From the NCBI GenBank assembly GCA_963715025.1, contig CAVQQQ010000001.1, forward strand, positions 248,001 to 312,000: 64,000 bases of DNA, in the 5' to 3' direction. Source of the DNA: DASSJT01 sp963715025. GTDB taxonomy: Bacteria; Actinomycetota; Actinomycetes; Actinomycetales; Dermatophilaceae. The notes beneath the pieces are model-generated. The model was not told the DNA's origin, ran no database searches, and worked only from the letters and a program-made list of their open reading frames with translations. The position numbers and the translations under genes are program-made. Shown piece after piece: positions 33,751-43,372 of the stretch (the first letter of the stretch is position 1; each line of letters starts with the position of its first letter).

Positions 33751-34713
33751 GTGAGCGGAGCGCCCCGGCCCCGGGAGACGGCAGGCACATCCGCCAGTGG
33801 GGATGCCGCGGAGTCGGACCGGCGCCGTCCCTCTCGTCGGGCCGTTCTCGGCGCCGGTGTGGCAGCGCTGGCGGGCATGGCAGCCATCGCTGCCGGTGTC
33901 GAGACCGAGGTGCTGCCGGGCCGGTCGCGGCTGCACGAGGCCCTCGGCCTCAACGGCGAACCGGGCGACATCCCGGACGTCACCCCGGGTCGGATCCAGA
34001 CCGGACGTCTCGCCTCCCGAGCGCGCCTGGGCCGCACCGTGGGCTGGGCGGTGGCGTATCCCCCCGAGGTGGCCGACGGCATACGGCTGCCCGTGCTCGT
34101 GGTCTTGCACGGTCGCGGTGGTGACCACACGCATGCCTTCGGCACCGCGCTGGGCCTCGAGCGGTTCCTGGCCCAAGCGGTGTCGCGCGGTGTGCCCCCC
34201 TTCGCGGTCGCGAGCGTCGACGGCGGCGACACCTACTGGCACCCGCGGTCCTCGGGCGAGGATTCCGGAGCGATGGTCACCGACGAGTTCATCCCGCTGC
34301 TCGGCGGAATCGGCCTCGACGCGAGCAGGGTCGGCTTCCTGGGGTGGTCGATGGGCGGCTATGGGTCGATGCTCCTGGCCAGCCGGCTCGGCCCCTCGAG
34401 GGTCGCTGCCGTCGTCGCCGAGAGCCCCGCGATCTGGGAGTCGGCGGACGAGACGGCGTCCGGCGCCTTCGACGGCCCGGCCGACTACGAGGCCCACACC
34501 GTGTTCCACCGGCAGGAGGCGCTCGCCAGGATCGCCCTGCGCATCGACTGTGGAACAGGCGATCCCTTCTACCGCGCTACGAGGGCCTTCGTGGCCACGC
34601 TCTCCCCCAAGCCGGCTGGCGGCTTCCAGCCCGGTGGGCACGATATGGAGTACTGGCGACGAATGGCCCCGGCCCAGCTCGCCTTCGTCGGCCGCCATCT
34701 GGCCCGGACCTGA
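33751..34713 (+). CDS. Exported alpha/beta-hydrolase (esterase family)
   Basis: 320 residues. The N-terminus has a Tat-like signal (RRRPSRRAVLGAGVAALAGMAAIAAG, about residues 24-50). The hydrolase domain carries LVVLHGRGGDH (oxyanion region), the nucleophile serine in GFLGWSMGGYGSM, and the histidine in QPGGHDMEYWR, as in esterase D/antigen-85-like hydrolases. GAGACT (33739-33744) lies 6 nt before the GTG, a leaderless pattern. Divergent from gatC. Substrate unknown. Confidence 0.82.
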   Translation: MSGAPRPRETAGTSASGDAAESDRRRPSRRAVLGAGVAALAGMAAIAAGVETEVLPGRSRLHEALGLNGEPGDIPDVTPGRIQTGRLASRARLGRTVGWAVAYPPEVADGIRLPVLVVLHGRGGDHTHAFGTALGLERFLAQAVSRGVPPFAVASVDGGDTYWHPRSSGEDSGAMVTDEFIPLLGGIGLDASRVGFLGWSMGGYGSMLLASRLGPSRVAAVVAESPAIWESADETASGAFDGPADYEAHTVFHRQEALARIALRIDCGTGDPFYRATRAFVATLSPKPAGGFQPGGHDMEYWRRMAPAQLAFVGRHLART

Positions 34714-34730
34714 TCGCGCGGGCAGGGCGG

Positions 34731-34744
34731 CGCGGCATGCCGCG
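34731..34744. terminator. 14-bp palindrome between convergent genes
   Basis: CGCGGCATGCCGCG is perfectly palindromic and fills the 32-nt gap between the esterase stop (34713) and the DinB stop (34746). No T-run. Probably a shared transcription end or a spacing remnant. Confidence 0.35.
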
Positions 34745-34745
34745 G

Positions 34746-35216
34746 TCAGACGGCGTGCTCCTCGTGGTCCTGGGCGTTGACGATGTCACGGGTGAGCTCG
34801 AGCTGGCCGAGGTGCTGCGAGAGCTCCTCGTAGACGTGCAGCAGCACCGCGCCCTGGCTGCGCACGAAGATGTCGACGCGGTCTGGCGGGTTGGCTGGCG
34901 GAGCCGAGAAGTCGCTGGCCAGCACATCGGCGCGGAACGCCTCACGCACGGCCTGCGTTCGGGAGGCCAGCTCGTCGACCGGGCCCGTGGCGGTGAACTC
35001 AGCCTCGCGGTCGCGTGGCATGACCACGCCACGGTTCACCGTCGAGGCCCAGTAGGTGGCCACGCCCAGGCAGTGGTTGAGGATCGCGTATGCCGTATTG
35101 GCCCCTTCCAGTGGCGGCCGCCGGTTGGCGAGGTCGTCGCCGAGCCCGACGACGATCGCGGTCATCCGGTCGAAGGCCTTGTCGCAGTAGGCGAGGAATT
35201 CCTCGGAGTCGATCAC
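34746..35216 (-). CDS. DinB-family (DUF664-like) protein
   Basis: 156 residues, an all-helical DinB-like bundle. Histidines in ILNHCLGVATYW (near residue 48) and VYEELSQHLGQLELTRDIV (near 135) are at the positions of the metal-binding histidines of the family. The GTG at 35216 begins 16 nt after the ligA stop with a GAGAGGA-like ribosome site, so it is co-transcribed with ligA. Possibly a metal-dependent thiol transferase; function inferred only from fold. Confidence 0.75.
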   Translation of the reverse strand: MIDSEEFLAYCDKAFDRMTAIVVGLGDDLANRRPPLEGANTAYAILNHCLGVATYWASTVNRGVVMPRDREAEFTATGPVDELASRTQAVREAFRADVLASDFSAPPANPPDRVDIFVRSQGAVLLHVYEELSQHLGQLELTRDIVNAQDHEEHAV

Positions 35217-35232
35217 GGTGGGTTCGGTCCTC

Positions 35233-37377
35233 TCAGTCGGGGCTTCCCGTCGCGAGCAGCCGCACGAAGGCCGCCTCATCGAGGATCGGCCGGCCCAGCT
35301 CTCGCGCCCTGTCCTCCTTGGACCCGGCGTTCTCGCCCACGACAACGAAGTCGGTGCTCTTGGACACCGAGCCTGCGGCCTTGCCGCCACGGGCGACTAT
35401 GGCCTCCTTGGCCTCGTCGCGGGAGAAGCCCTCGAGCGACCCCGTGACGACCACGGTCTTGCCCGCCAGGGTCTGCTCCACCGACGCATCGCGCTCGTCT
35501 GCCATGCGGACGCCGTCGGCGGCCCAGCGGTCGACGATGGTGCGGTGCCAGTCGTTCTCGGGCAGGTCGAACCACTCGCGCACCGAGTCGGCAATGACCC
35601 CGGCGACGCCCTCGACCCCGGCAAGCTCGTCGCGGCTGGCTGCCCGGATCGCGTCGATGGAGCCGAAGTGCTGGGCCAGGGCACGCGCCGCGGTAGGCCC
35701 GACGTGGCGGATGGACAGCCCGACCAGCACGCGCCAGAGCGGCTGGTCCTTGGCGGCCTGGAGGTTGGCGACCAGGCGACGGCCGTTGGCCGACAGAACC
35801 CGGCCGTCGACCACCTCCTCGGGCCGATCGGTCTTCTTGGCGGCCCGGGTGTACAGCGGCACCTTGGCGATGTCCTGCGCGGTCAGGCTGAAGAGCGTGC
35901 TCTCGTCGTGGATCACGCCGCTCTCGAGGAGGCCTATGGCGCCCTCCCAGCCCAGGGCCTCGATGTCGAACGCCCCACGGCCGGCCAGGCCGAAGACGCG
36001 CTCCCGGAGCTGGGAGGGGCAGGACCGGGAGTTGGGGCAGCGGATGTCCTTGTCGCCCTCCTTCTGCGGGGCAAGCTCGGTGCCGCACGAAGGGCAGTGC
36101 GTCGGCATCACGAACTCGCGCTCGGTGCCGTCGCGCAGCTCGACCACCGGCCCGATGATCTCCGGGATCACATCGCCGGCCTTGCGCAGCACGACGGTGT
36201 CGCCGATAAGAACACCCTTGCGCTTGACCTCGTGGGCGTTGTGAAGGGTCGCCATTTCGACCGTCGACCCAGCCACGACGACGGGCTTCATCACACCGAA
36301 GGGGGTCACTCGACCGGTGCGGCCGACGTTGACCTGGATGTCGAGGAGCTTGGTGTTGACCTCCTCCGGCGGGTACTTGTAGGCGATCGCCCACCGCGGC
36401 GCCCGCGAGGTCGATCCGAGCTGGCGCTGCACCGCCACCTCGTCGATCTTCACGACGACGCCATCGAGCTCGTGCTCGACGCTGTGGCGGTGCTCGCCGT
36501 AATAGACGACGAAATCCTGGACCTGCTCGATGGTGTCGAGCACGCGGGTGTGGGAGGACACCGGCAGTCCCCACTCCCGGAACAGGTCGTACCCCTCGGA
36601 CTGGCGGGTCAGGTCGAACCCGTCGCGGTAGCCGATGCCGTGCACCAGCAGGTGCAGGGGGCGCGTGGCGGTGACCCGCGGATCCTTCTGGCGCAGGGAC
36701 CCCGCCGCCGAGTTGCGCGGATTGGCGAATGGCGCCTTCCCGGCCTCGACCAGCGAGGCGTTCAGCTCCTCGAAGCCCTCGATCGGGAAGAACACCTCGC
36801 CACGGACCTCGACCCGCTCCGGGTGGTTTGACCCCTCCAGCTGCTGGGGCACCCCCTTGATGGTGCGCACGTTGTTGGTGACGTCTTCACCGGTGCGGCC
36901 GTCACCCCGGGTCAGCGCGCGCACGAGACGCCCGCGCTCGTAGAGCAGGTTGACCGCCAGCCCGTCGATCTTCAGCTCGCACAGATAGTGGTATGCCGTG
37001 GTGCCGGCGTCGCGAGCCGCCCGGGCGGCCCAGGCCGACAGCTCCTCTGGCGAGAAGCAGTTGTCGAGGCTGAGCATGCGCTCGAGGTGGTCTACTGCCT
37101 GGAAGTCGGTGGCGAACACGGCTCCACCGACCATCTGGGTGGGGCTCTCGGGGGTGCGCAGAGAGGGGTAGGAATCTTCGAGCTCGTTGAGCCGCCGGAT
37201 GATCGCGTCGTACTCCGCGTCGCTGATCGTGGGCGCGTCCTTGACGTGGTAGGCGAACTGCGCGGCGCTCGCCTGCTCGGCGAGGTCGGCCCACTCGTGC
37301 CTGACCTCGTCGGGCATGGCCACGTCGGTGATCGGTGTCGGGTCGGCGTCTCGTGGCGCCGCGGCGGTGTCGGTCAC
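35233..37377 (-). CDS. ligA: NAD+-dependent DNA ligase
   Basis: Seals nicks during replication and repair. 714 residues from the GTG at 37377. In order: domain Ia (NAD binding; AEYDAIIRRLNELE), the adenylation domain with catalytic K136 in LCELKIDGLAVNLLYERG, an OB fold, a Cys4 zinc finger (CPSCG, then CPNSRSCPSQL), helix-hairpin-helix repeats and a C-terminal BRCT domain (VTGSLEGFSRDEAKEAI). CAGGAT 6 nt before the GTG suggests a leaderless start. A longer upstream frame is rejected. Confidence 0.96.
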   Translation of the reverse strand: MTDTAAAPRDADPTPITDVAMPDEVRHEWADLAEQASAAQFAYHVKDAPTISDAEYDAIIRRLNELEDSYPSLRTPESPTQMVGGAVFATDFQAVDHLERMLSLDNCFSPEELSAWAARAARDAGTTAYHYLCELKIDGLAVNLLYERGRLVRALTRGDGRTGEDVTNNVRTIKGVPQQLEGSNHPERVEVRGEVFFPIEGFEELNASLVEAGKAPFANPRNSAAGSLRQKDPRVTATRPLHLLVHGIGYRDGFDLTRQSEGYDLFREWGLPVSSHTRVLDTIEQVQDFVVYYGEHRHSVEHELDGVVVKIDEVAVQRQLGSTSRAPRWAIAYKYPPEEVNTKLLDIQVNVGRTGRVTPFGVMKPVVVAGSTVEMATLHNAHEVKRKGVLIGDTVVLRKAGDVIPEIIGPVVELRDGTEREFVMPTHCPSCGTELAPQKEGDKDIRCPNSRSCPSQLRERVFGLAGRGAFDIEALGWEGAIGLLESGVIHDESTLFSLTAQDIAKVPLYTRAAKKTDRPEEVVDGRVLSANGRRLVANLQAAKDQPLWRVLVGLSIRHVGPTAARALAQHFGSIDAIRAASRDELAGVEGVAGVIADSVREWFDLPENDWHRTIVDRWAADGVRMADERDASVEQTLAGKTVVVTGSLEGFSRDEAKEAIVARGGKAAGSVSKSTDFVVVGENAGSKEDRARELGRPILDEAAFVRLLATGSPD

Positions 37378-37668
37378 GGTGCCATCCTGCCTCAAGCCGG
37401 TGACACGGCGGCCTCCTCCGATGGTGTTCCCACGGAGGCTGGCGCGGGGACTGCCCGGAGCTCCGGACGCAGCTGCGCCCTGAGCGCGCGTGGACTCCCC
37501 GAGGCCCTGACGCAACGCCGCCTGGGGACGCAGAGGTGCCCTGGTCACATCGGCCGCTCCGCCGGCGTACCCGCTGGGGATCGGGTGTCGGAACCGTAGC
37601 CACGAGCAGGTCGGAGTGGACAGAATGTCGGCAACGCAGTCGCGGCCTCGAGTCAACAGGAGTCAACG

Positions 37669-39171
37669 ATGACCAACCTCACCAGCAACCTGCTCGCCAC
37701 GGCGGAGAAGCACCCGGACAGGACCGCGATCAGACTGGACGGGCTGGAGCTGACCTGGTCGCAGCTGCGCGAGCAGGCCCAAGCCGCGGCCGGTGCCCTG
37801 CGGGCGGCAGGCATCGAGCCCGGGGACCGGGTGGCGCTCATACTGCCGAACGTGCCGGCATACCCCATCCTCTTCTTCGGCACCCTCATGGCGGGGGGCA
37901 CGGTGGTGCCCATGAACCCGCTGCTCAAGGCCCAGGAGGTCAACTACTACTTCTCCGACAGCGGCGCCAAGATCGCCTTCGTCTGGGGCGACTTCATCGA
38001 AGAGGCGCGCAGGGGTGCCGAGGGGCTGGGGACGCGAGTCATCCAGAGCGGGCCGATGGGTCCGTCTGCGGAGGACCTTCCGACCGCCGAGCCCCTGGCC
38101 AAGATGGTCGACCGCGACGACAGCGACACCGCGCTGATCCTCTACACCTCGGGCACGACCGGACGGCCGAAGGGTGCCGAGCTGACGCACAGCAATGTGA
38201 ATCTCAACGCCCGCCGCTGCGCAGAAGTGATCCTCGAAATCAGCGAGGACGACGTCATCATGGGCTGCCTGCCGCTCTTCCACGTGTTCGGTCTGGTAGT
38301 CGGGCTCCAGGCTGCGACGGTCTCGGGTGCGGCGCTGGCACTCATCCCCCGATTCGACCCCGGCAAGGCCCTTGAGGTCATCCAGCGCGACAAGGTCACC
38401 GTGTTCGAGGGCGTGCCCACGATGTATGCCGCGATCCTCCACCACCCGGATGCCGGCTCCACCGACACCAGTTCGCTGCGGGTCTGCGCCTCGGGCGGCT
38501 CGGCCATGCCGGCCGAGGTCATGAAGGCCTTCGAGGAGAAGTTCGGCTGCATGATCCTGGAGGGCTACGGGCTGTCCGAGACCTCCCCGGTCGCCTCGTT
38601 CAACATGCCCGACCGGGAACGCAAGCCAGGCACGATCGGGGTCGCGATCCCGGGCTGCGAGATGAAGCTGGTAGGGCTCGACGGCCAGGACGTGGGAGCC
38701 GGCGAGGGCGTGGGCGAGATCGCGATCCGCGGCGACAACCTGATGAAGGGCTACTGGAACCAGCCGGAGGCCACTGCCGAGGCGATCCCTGACAGCTGGT
38801 TCCGCACCGGCGACCTCGCGACGGTCGACGAGGAGGGCTACTACACCATCGTCGACCGCAAGAAGGACATGATCATCCGGGGCGGCCTCAACGTCTACCC
38901 GCGCGAGGTGGAGGAAGTGCTGTACGAGCACCCCGACGTGCTCGAGGCGGCTGTCGTGGCGATCCCCGACGAGCACTTCGGCGAGGAGATCGGCGCCGCG
39001 GTGGCCTTCAAGCCGGGAAGTACCGCGACGCTCGAGGACGTGCAGCAGTTCGTCAAGGACCGCATCGCGGCGTACAAGTACCCGCGCAGGCTCTGGGCGA
39101 TGTCCGAGGTCCCCAAGGGTCCGACCGGCAAGATCCTGCGCCGCGAGGTGAAGCCCCCGGCCGACGACTGA
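37669..39171 (+). CDS. Long-chain acyl-CoA synthetase/AMP-dependent ligase (FadD-type)
   Basis: 500 residues of the ANL superfamily. The AMP/P-loop motif LILYTSGTTGRPKGAE lies near 155-170. GYGLSETSPVASFN, WFRTGDLATVDEEGYY, the hinge DRKKDMIIRGGLNVYPREVE and the C-terminal catalytic lysine in PKGPTGKILRRE follow. It activates a carboxylic acid, probably a fatty acid, to the CoA thioester. It is divergent from ligA and convergent with the EamA gene. The last codons (GAC GAC TGA) are the first copy of a 20-bp tandem repeat that continues past the stop. Confidence 0.92.
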   Translation: MTNLTSNLLATAEKHPDRTAIRLDGLELTWSQLREQAQAAAGALRAAGIEPGDRVALILPNVPAYPILFFGTLMAGGTVVPMNPLLKAQEVNYYFSDSGAKIAFVWGDFIEEARRGAEGLGTRVIQSGPMGPSAEDLPTAEPLAKMVDRDDSDTALILYTSGTTGRPKGAELTHSNVNLNARRCAEVILEISEDDVIMGCLPLFHVFGLVVGLQAATVSGAALALIPRFDPGKALEVIQRDKVTVFEGVPTMYAAILHHPDAGSTDTSSLRVCASGGSAMPAEVMKAFEEKFGCMILEGYGLSETSPVASFNMPDRERKPGTIGVAIPGCEMKLVGLDGQDVGAGEGVGEIAIRGDNLMKGYWNQPEATAEAIPDSWFRTGDLATVDEEGYYTIVDRKKDMIIRGGLNVYPREVEEVLYEHPDVLEAAVVAIPDEHFGEEIGAAVAFKPGSTATLEDVQQFVKDRIAAYKYPRRLWAMSEVPKGPTGKILRREVKPPADD

Positions 39172-39250
39172 CCGTGTCCGCGCGACGACTGACCGTTCCG
39201 CGCCACGACTGACCGTTCCGCGCGACGACTGACCGTTCCGCGCGACGACT
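39162..39250. repeat. 20-bp tandem repeats running across the FadD stop codon
   Basis: Unit CGCGACGACTGACCGTTCCG at 39181-39200 and 39221-39240, CGCCACGACTGACCGTTCCG at 39201-39220, a divergent first copy from 39162 (with TGTCCG) and a half copy at 39241-39250. The TGA within the first copy is the stop codon of the acyl-CoA ligase; every later copy repeats that stop. No hairpin is obvious. Confidence 0.9.
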
Positions 39251-39257
39251 GCTGCGG

Positions 39258-40302
39258 TCAGTCGGCAGCTGGTGCCGAGCGGGCGCGGCGCGGCCAGCCC
39301 ACGACGACGGCCGAGCCGAGCACGATCGCCGCCCCCAGCAGCTGGGGCCAGGCGAGACGCTCGCCGAGGACGATGACGCCGAGCAGGACAGAGACCACGG
39401 GGATCAGGTAGGTAACCGTCGTGCTGACCGTCGCCCCGGCGGCCCGGACCACGTCGAACTGGAGCATGTAGGCGAGGCCGGTGCCGACCAGACCCAGGGC
39501 CAGGGTCGCCAGGACCGGCACCAGCGCCGAGCCACCCGTGGTGCTCTCGTGCAGGGACCACGGCGCTGGCCAGGGTGGCCCGCTGGGTCCACCACCAGAT
39601 CGCCAGCACCGGCACCATCATCACCGCGCCGACGAGCAGGAGGGCGGCCGGCATGGACAGTCCGCCGAAGTCGACGTGACCGAGGGAGCGGCGGTTGTAG
39701 GTCCAGCCGAATCCATAGCTGGCGCCGGCCACGAGGGTCATGCCGAAGCCGATGAGGTCGGGACGCCCGGCCGCCTCCCAGGGCTGCATGATCACGACGA
39801 CGCCGACGAAGCCGACCAGCACCGCGGCGAGCTTGTGTGGCGCCAGGCGGTCGCTCGGGAGCAGCATCAGACTGCACAGCACCGCGACCAGCGGGGTGGT
39901 CGCATTGCCGATGCCGGCGAGTGCCGACGACACGCGCTCCTCACCCAGAGCGAAAAGGGAGAACGGCAGCACCGACAGAAACACGCCCGACACAGCGAGG
40001 TGGGTCCAGGTGCGCCGCCCGCGCGGCAGCCGCCCGCCGGTCACCGACAGGAGCACAATCAGCGTGGCGGCACCGGCGAAGATCCGCAGACCGGAGATTT
40101 GAAGCGGTGCGAGCGACCGCAGGCCGACCTTCATCAGGAGGAAGCTCGAGCCCCAGATCAGGGCCAGGCTGAGGAACTTGAGCTGCCACGGCACCCGCTG
40201 CGCCGTGGCCTGGGCCACTCGGCCCCCAGACGCCGGCGCGTCCGCTTGGGGGGTCGGGACAGCTGCGCCGGATGAGGCGGCACCCGCTGCGGTGGTGGTC
40301 AT
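39258..40302 (-). pseudogene. EamA-family (DMT) transporter, single frameshift
   Basis: About 347 residues over two frames with ten hydrophobic segments in two EamA repeats (LSLALIWGSSFLLMKVGLRSL starts the first; the second holds YLIPVVSVLLGVIVLGERL). The frame breaks between QRATLASA and SLHESTTGGSAL at 39559-39567; removing one base of CGCC restores it. The ATG at 40302 overlaps the stop of the MetE-like gene (ATGA), so the two are coupled. Probable exporter of small metabolites. Real loss or sequencing error cannot be told apart here. Confidence 0.78.
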
Positions 40303-41303
40303 GAACTTCTCGCTTCGTCAGTGAGCGCCCTCGCGGTGGCGAGGGCCGCCTCTTGAACGCTGCGAGCCCCCTCTGGTGTGAGCGAGGCGAGCCCGCACGC
40401 TGGTGACACGACGATGTCATCGAGCCCTGACAGAGCCAACCCCGTGCGCTGCCAACCCTCCGTGAGTTGCTGCCAGGCCCCGCGGGAGGTGCCGGTCCCA
40501 TCAGTCGGCAGGCACCCGGCATACACGCCGATCCCCTCCTCCACGGTCGCGGCGACCGACTCCCAGCGCCCTGGTGACAGATTTGTCGTGTCGAGGGCGA
40601 TGGCCGTGACTCCCGTCGTGCGCAGCAGCGGCAGGGGTATGCCGGGGTGGCAGCAGTGCACGACCGTCGCCCGGGTGCCCGCCGCCTCGAGAACTGTGCG
40701 TATGCCGGTCGCGGCAGCCTGCGGGTCGACGGCACGGATGCGCCCATAGCCGCTGGCCGTCGGGAGGGATCCGGCCAGGACGGCAGGGAGCGACGGCTCG
40801 TCGAGCTGCAGGATGACCTGCGCGCCGGGCACCAGGCGCTCGACCTCGTCGAGGTGGCCACGGATGCCCTCCGCCAGCGACGCGGTCAGGTCCCGCGCGG
40901 CGCCAGGGTCGACAACGGCCTTCTCGCCGCGCGTGAGCTCGAGAGCGGCGGCGAGGGTCCACGGGCCGGCAACCTGCACCTTGAAGGCGCCCTCGTAGCC
41001 ATCGAACGCCTCGGCGAGCTCGTCGAGGTCGCGCCGCCACAGGGCCGCTGTGCGCTGCGCATCGCGGCCGGCCCGGTCCACGAGGCGCCATCCGGCAGGC
41101 TGGAGGTCGACGGGCATCTCGACCAGGAGGCCTGCCGCCCGCCCGATCATGTCGGCGCCGGGCCCCCGGGCGGGCAGCTCGGGCAGGTGGGGCAGGCCGT
41201 ATTCGTCATCCGCCAGGAGCCCGCGGACCTCGCGAAGCACCTCCCGGACGTCTAGGCCCGGCCATGAGCCCATCCCAGTCGCGCGCGTCACGGGAGAAGT
41301 CAA
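40299..41303 (-). CDS. MetE-like (cobalamin-independent methionine synthase family) protein
   Basis: 334 residues, corresponding to the barrel half of MetE-type enzymes: GMGSWPG near the start, QVAGPWTLAAALEL, VILQLDEPSLPAVL, VVHCCHPGIPLPLL, IALDTTNL, VVSPACGLASLTPEGA. The zinc ligand pattern (His-Cys ... Cys) is present. It is too short for full MetE. M. tuberculosis Rv3015c, beside ligA, is the positional match. Start may be TTG 41303 or GTG 41291; neither has a clear ribosome site. It is coupled to the EamA gene. Methyl acceptor unknown. Confidence 0.85.
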   Translation of the reverse strand: MTSPVTRATGMGSWPGLDVREVLREVRGLLADDEYGLPHLPELPARGPGADMIGRAAGLLVEMPVDLQPAGWRLVDRAGRDAQRTAALWRRDLDELAEAFDGYEGAFKVQVAGPWTLAAALELTRGEKAVVDPGAARDLTASLAEGIRGHLDEVERLVPGAQVILQLDEPSLPAVLAGSLPTASGYGRIRAVDPQAAATGIRTVLEAAGTRATVVHCCHPGIPLPLLRTTGVTAIALDTTNLSPGRWESVAATVEEGIGVYAGCLPTDGTGTSRGAWQQLTEGWQRTGLALSGLDDIVVSPACGLASLTPEGARSVQEAALATARALTDEARSS

Positions 41304-41324
41304 ACACGGGTCGGTGTCAGTGGA

Positions 41325-41800
41325 TTACGTCCCGTTCTTGACCTGCCGCTCGGTGCCCAGCATGGCGGACTGAAGCTCGCTCGCAGTCACGGAGTAGCCC
41401 GCGACGGTGCCCGATGCTGACGCGTCGCGGCTGATCCCTTGGATGTGGATGTTGCTGGTCGAACCCCCTCCGTTGCGGTGATCGTTGACGACCGACCTCG
41501 TGATCGGCCCCTGCCCGGTCCAGGTGACATCCACGGTGATCGTGGAGTCCGTGCAATCCGGGTCCTCGGACGACGAGGGGTCGTAGGGCGCAGGTCGTCG
41601 CGGGCAGGTCCACGGCCGTGAGAGTCGCGTTCTGGAGCTCGCGGTCATTGATCGCAAAGGTGAATCCCTCACCCGTTTCGGTCGAGGTCTCCACGACGTA
41701 CGTGTCGATGCCCTCCGAGTCCCGGGTGACCTGGATGTGGGACACATACAGCTGAGAGCCGTCCGGCGACGTCACCACGTCGACGGTGGTCTCGGTGACG
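41325..41800 (-). pseudogene. Unrecognised, probably secreted-type protein, frameshifted or partial
   Basis: Two frames give plausible protein: SPDGSQLYVSHIQVTRDSEG and FAINDRELQNATLTAVDLPA, then, after a one-base shift at about 41585-41612, PYDPSSSEDPDCTDSTITVD and YSVTASELQSAMLGTERQVK up to the stop at 41325. Composition (Thr/Ser/Asp-rich, beta-strand-like) resembles an extracellular domain. No start codon or signal peptide is identified upstream of about 41800, so the 5' end is uncertain and may be missing. No family recognised. It lies in the octamer-free zone. Confidence 0.5.
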
Positions 41801-41938
41801 ATGGCCCGATGAGGGGGAAAGGGGACAAGGTCCCGAGGCTCGCTGGGGGTGCGGAGTTCGGGCAACGCACGGCGACCTGCTCGTCCCGGCCGATGGTCCG
41901 GGCGGAAGTGAGTGTGGGTTGTGGGGGAGGATGCCGCC

Positions 41939-43144
41939 ATGGCTGTCGAGATCCGCCGCCTGACCGAGACCGACGCGGATGCTTCGCGACGGCTGAGCCA
42001 CGAGGCATTCGGGGGGCCCGCCACAGCGCCCGATGGTTCCCCGGCCTGGCCGCCGCCCGGGTACCACGGCTTCGGCGCCTTCGAGGAGGGTGAGCTCGTC
42101 GCGAAGATCGCCGATCGGGAGTACGACTCGCACTACGGCGGAGCGGTCGTGCCGACATGCGGCATCGCCGGCGTGACCGTGCTGGCGGAACGCCGTGGGG
42201 AGGGGCTCATGGCCGCGCTCATGGAGGCCGCTGTGCGATCAGGCGCGTCGCGGGGCTGCGCCATCTCGACGCTCTTCCCCACGGCGCCGGCGATCTACCG
42301 GCCGTTCGGGTACGAGATCATCACGGACTACTACACGGTCGAGATCCCGACGGCCGCCCTCGCAGCTGTCCCGGTGTCACCCGGCCACGCGGTTCGGGTT
42401 CGGCGGGCCACGGCGCGCGACGTCGACGCCATCCGCGAGGTCTATGACCGATGGGGAGCCGCGCAGAATGGTCCCCTCACCCGGCGGGGTGTGAGTTTCA
42501 CCGCAACGCCAGAGGAGTTCATCGCTGCGTTCTCGGGCGTGACCGTGGCGGTCGATGGCAGTGGCACTGTGCAGGGCTATGCCAGTTGGCGGCGCCGCAA
42601 GGGATACGGCAGCGACGGGGCTGTCGAGGTTGCGGACCTGTTCGCCGTGAGCGCCGACGGGGCGGGCGCTTTGCTCCGGTTCCTGGGCACGATGGCGACA
42701 ACGGTGGCGTCGATTCGCTTCGACACCTCGGGCTTCGACGTCATCCGCACGCTCATCCCGACCCCGGACTGGAAGATCATCGACTCGGTGCCGTACATGC
42801 TGCGCATGCTTGATGTCCCGGCCGCCCTCTCCCCACTCGCGTACGCGGACGTTGTGTGCCCTCTCCTGGAGTTCAGGGTCGTGGGCGACCGGCTCGGGCT
42901 GATCGACGGCGCCTATCGCCTTGAGGTGGTCTCGGGAAACGGTCATTGCGCCCGGGTCGCCGAGTCCGCCGACCAGGACGCCACCGTCTTCTCGCCCCAG
43001 GGGCTGGCCCTGATCTACGCGGGAGCGCTCTCGATGGCGGATGTACGCGTATCAGGTCACGTTGCTGGCGGATCCCCTCGGGACGACCGCGTCTGGGACG
43101 CCTTGTTCGGTGGGCGGCAGGCGCATGTGCGCGACTATTTCTGA
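41939..43144 (+). CDS. Eis-like GNAT N-acetyltransferase
   Basis: 401 residues, the usual Eis length. The N-terminal GNAT domain has CGIAGVTVLAERRGEGLMAALM (acetyl-CoA loop) and ISTLFPTAPAIYRPFGYEI. A second GNAT-like domain (VRVRRATARDVDAIREVYDRW onward) and a C-terminal SCP2-like domain follow, as in the trimeric Eis family that acetylates amines of aminoglycosides or proteins. The chain ends in a free C-terminal carboxylate (RDYF), typical of the family. The ATG at 41939 has GGGAGG about 9 nt upstream. Stand-alone gene; substrate inferred only by family. Confidence 0.88.
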   Translation: MAVEIRRLTETDADASRRLSHEAFGGPATAPDGSPAWPPPGYHGFGAFEEGELVAKIADREYDSHYGGAVVPTCGIAGVTVLAERRGEGLMAALMEAAVRSGASRGCAISTLFPTAPAIYRPFGYEIITDYYTVEIPTAALAAVPVSPGHAVRVRRATARDVDAIREVYDRWGAAQNGPLTRRGVSFTATPEEFIAAFSGVTVAVDGSGTVQGYASWRRRKGYGSDGAVEVADLFAVSADGAGALLRFLGTMATTVASIRFDTSGFDVIRTLIPTPDWKIIDSVPYMLRMLDVPAALSPLAYADVVCPLLEFRVVGDRLGLIDGAYRLEVVSGNGHCARVAESADQDATVFSPQGLALIYAGALSMADVRVSGHVAGGSPRDDRVWDALFGGRQAHVRDYF

Positions 43145-43372
43145 GCCCTCAGTCACGGCCCGGGCTCGTTGCTGTGACTGGCTCACGCTGGGCGGGCCAT
43201 GGAGCGTCCCGCCGAGCGGTAGGGCTGTCGGAGCCGCACGGTAGAGTGCTTTGCTGTCATCTGTCTGATGCACGAATATCCTTGTAAGTCAATTCAATTC
43301 GTGAGTGTGGGAGTTGCGACATGCTCATTCGTCCGCTAGGGTTCGAACATCAGTTCGATTCACGGGGGTTCG
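43145..43372. promoter_or_regulatory. A+T-richer promoter region of the DUF222/HNH gene
   Basis: Local A+T is higher (for example 43270-43315) than in the surroundings. GAGCCC/GGGCTC just after the Eis-like stop may form a terminator. TAGGGT at 43337-43342 is a -10 candidate, directly followed by the SOS box at 43343-43358. The gene start at 43373 has a GGGGG ribosome site. Confidence 0.45.
43343..43358. promoter_or_regulatory. LexA (SOS) box
   Basis: TCGAAC-ATCA-GTTCGA is a perfect match to the actinobacterial/Gram-positive LexA operator TCGAAC-N4-GTTCGA. It overlaps the start region of the DUF222/HNH promoter, 15 nt before the start codon. DNA damage should induce the gene. Confidence 0.85.

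Noticed and set aside
37663..39257. Minus-strand frame continuing from the EamA gene under the acyl-CoA ligase
   Set aside because: It is the out-of-frame continuation after the EamA frameshift; the plus-strand acyl-CoA ligase is clear.
43341..43372. tRNA-like GTTCGAAC / GGTTCGA segments near the DUF222 gene
   Set aside because: No cloverleaf can be drawn; the repeat is explained by the LexA box.
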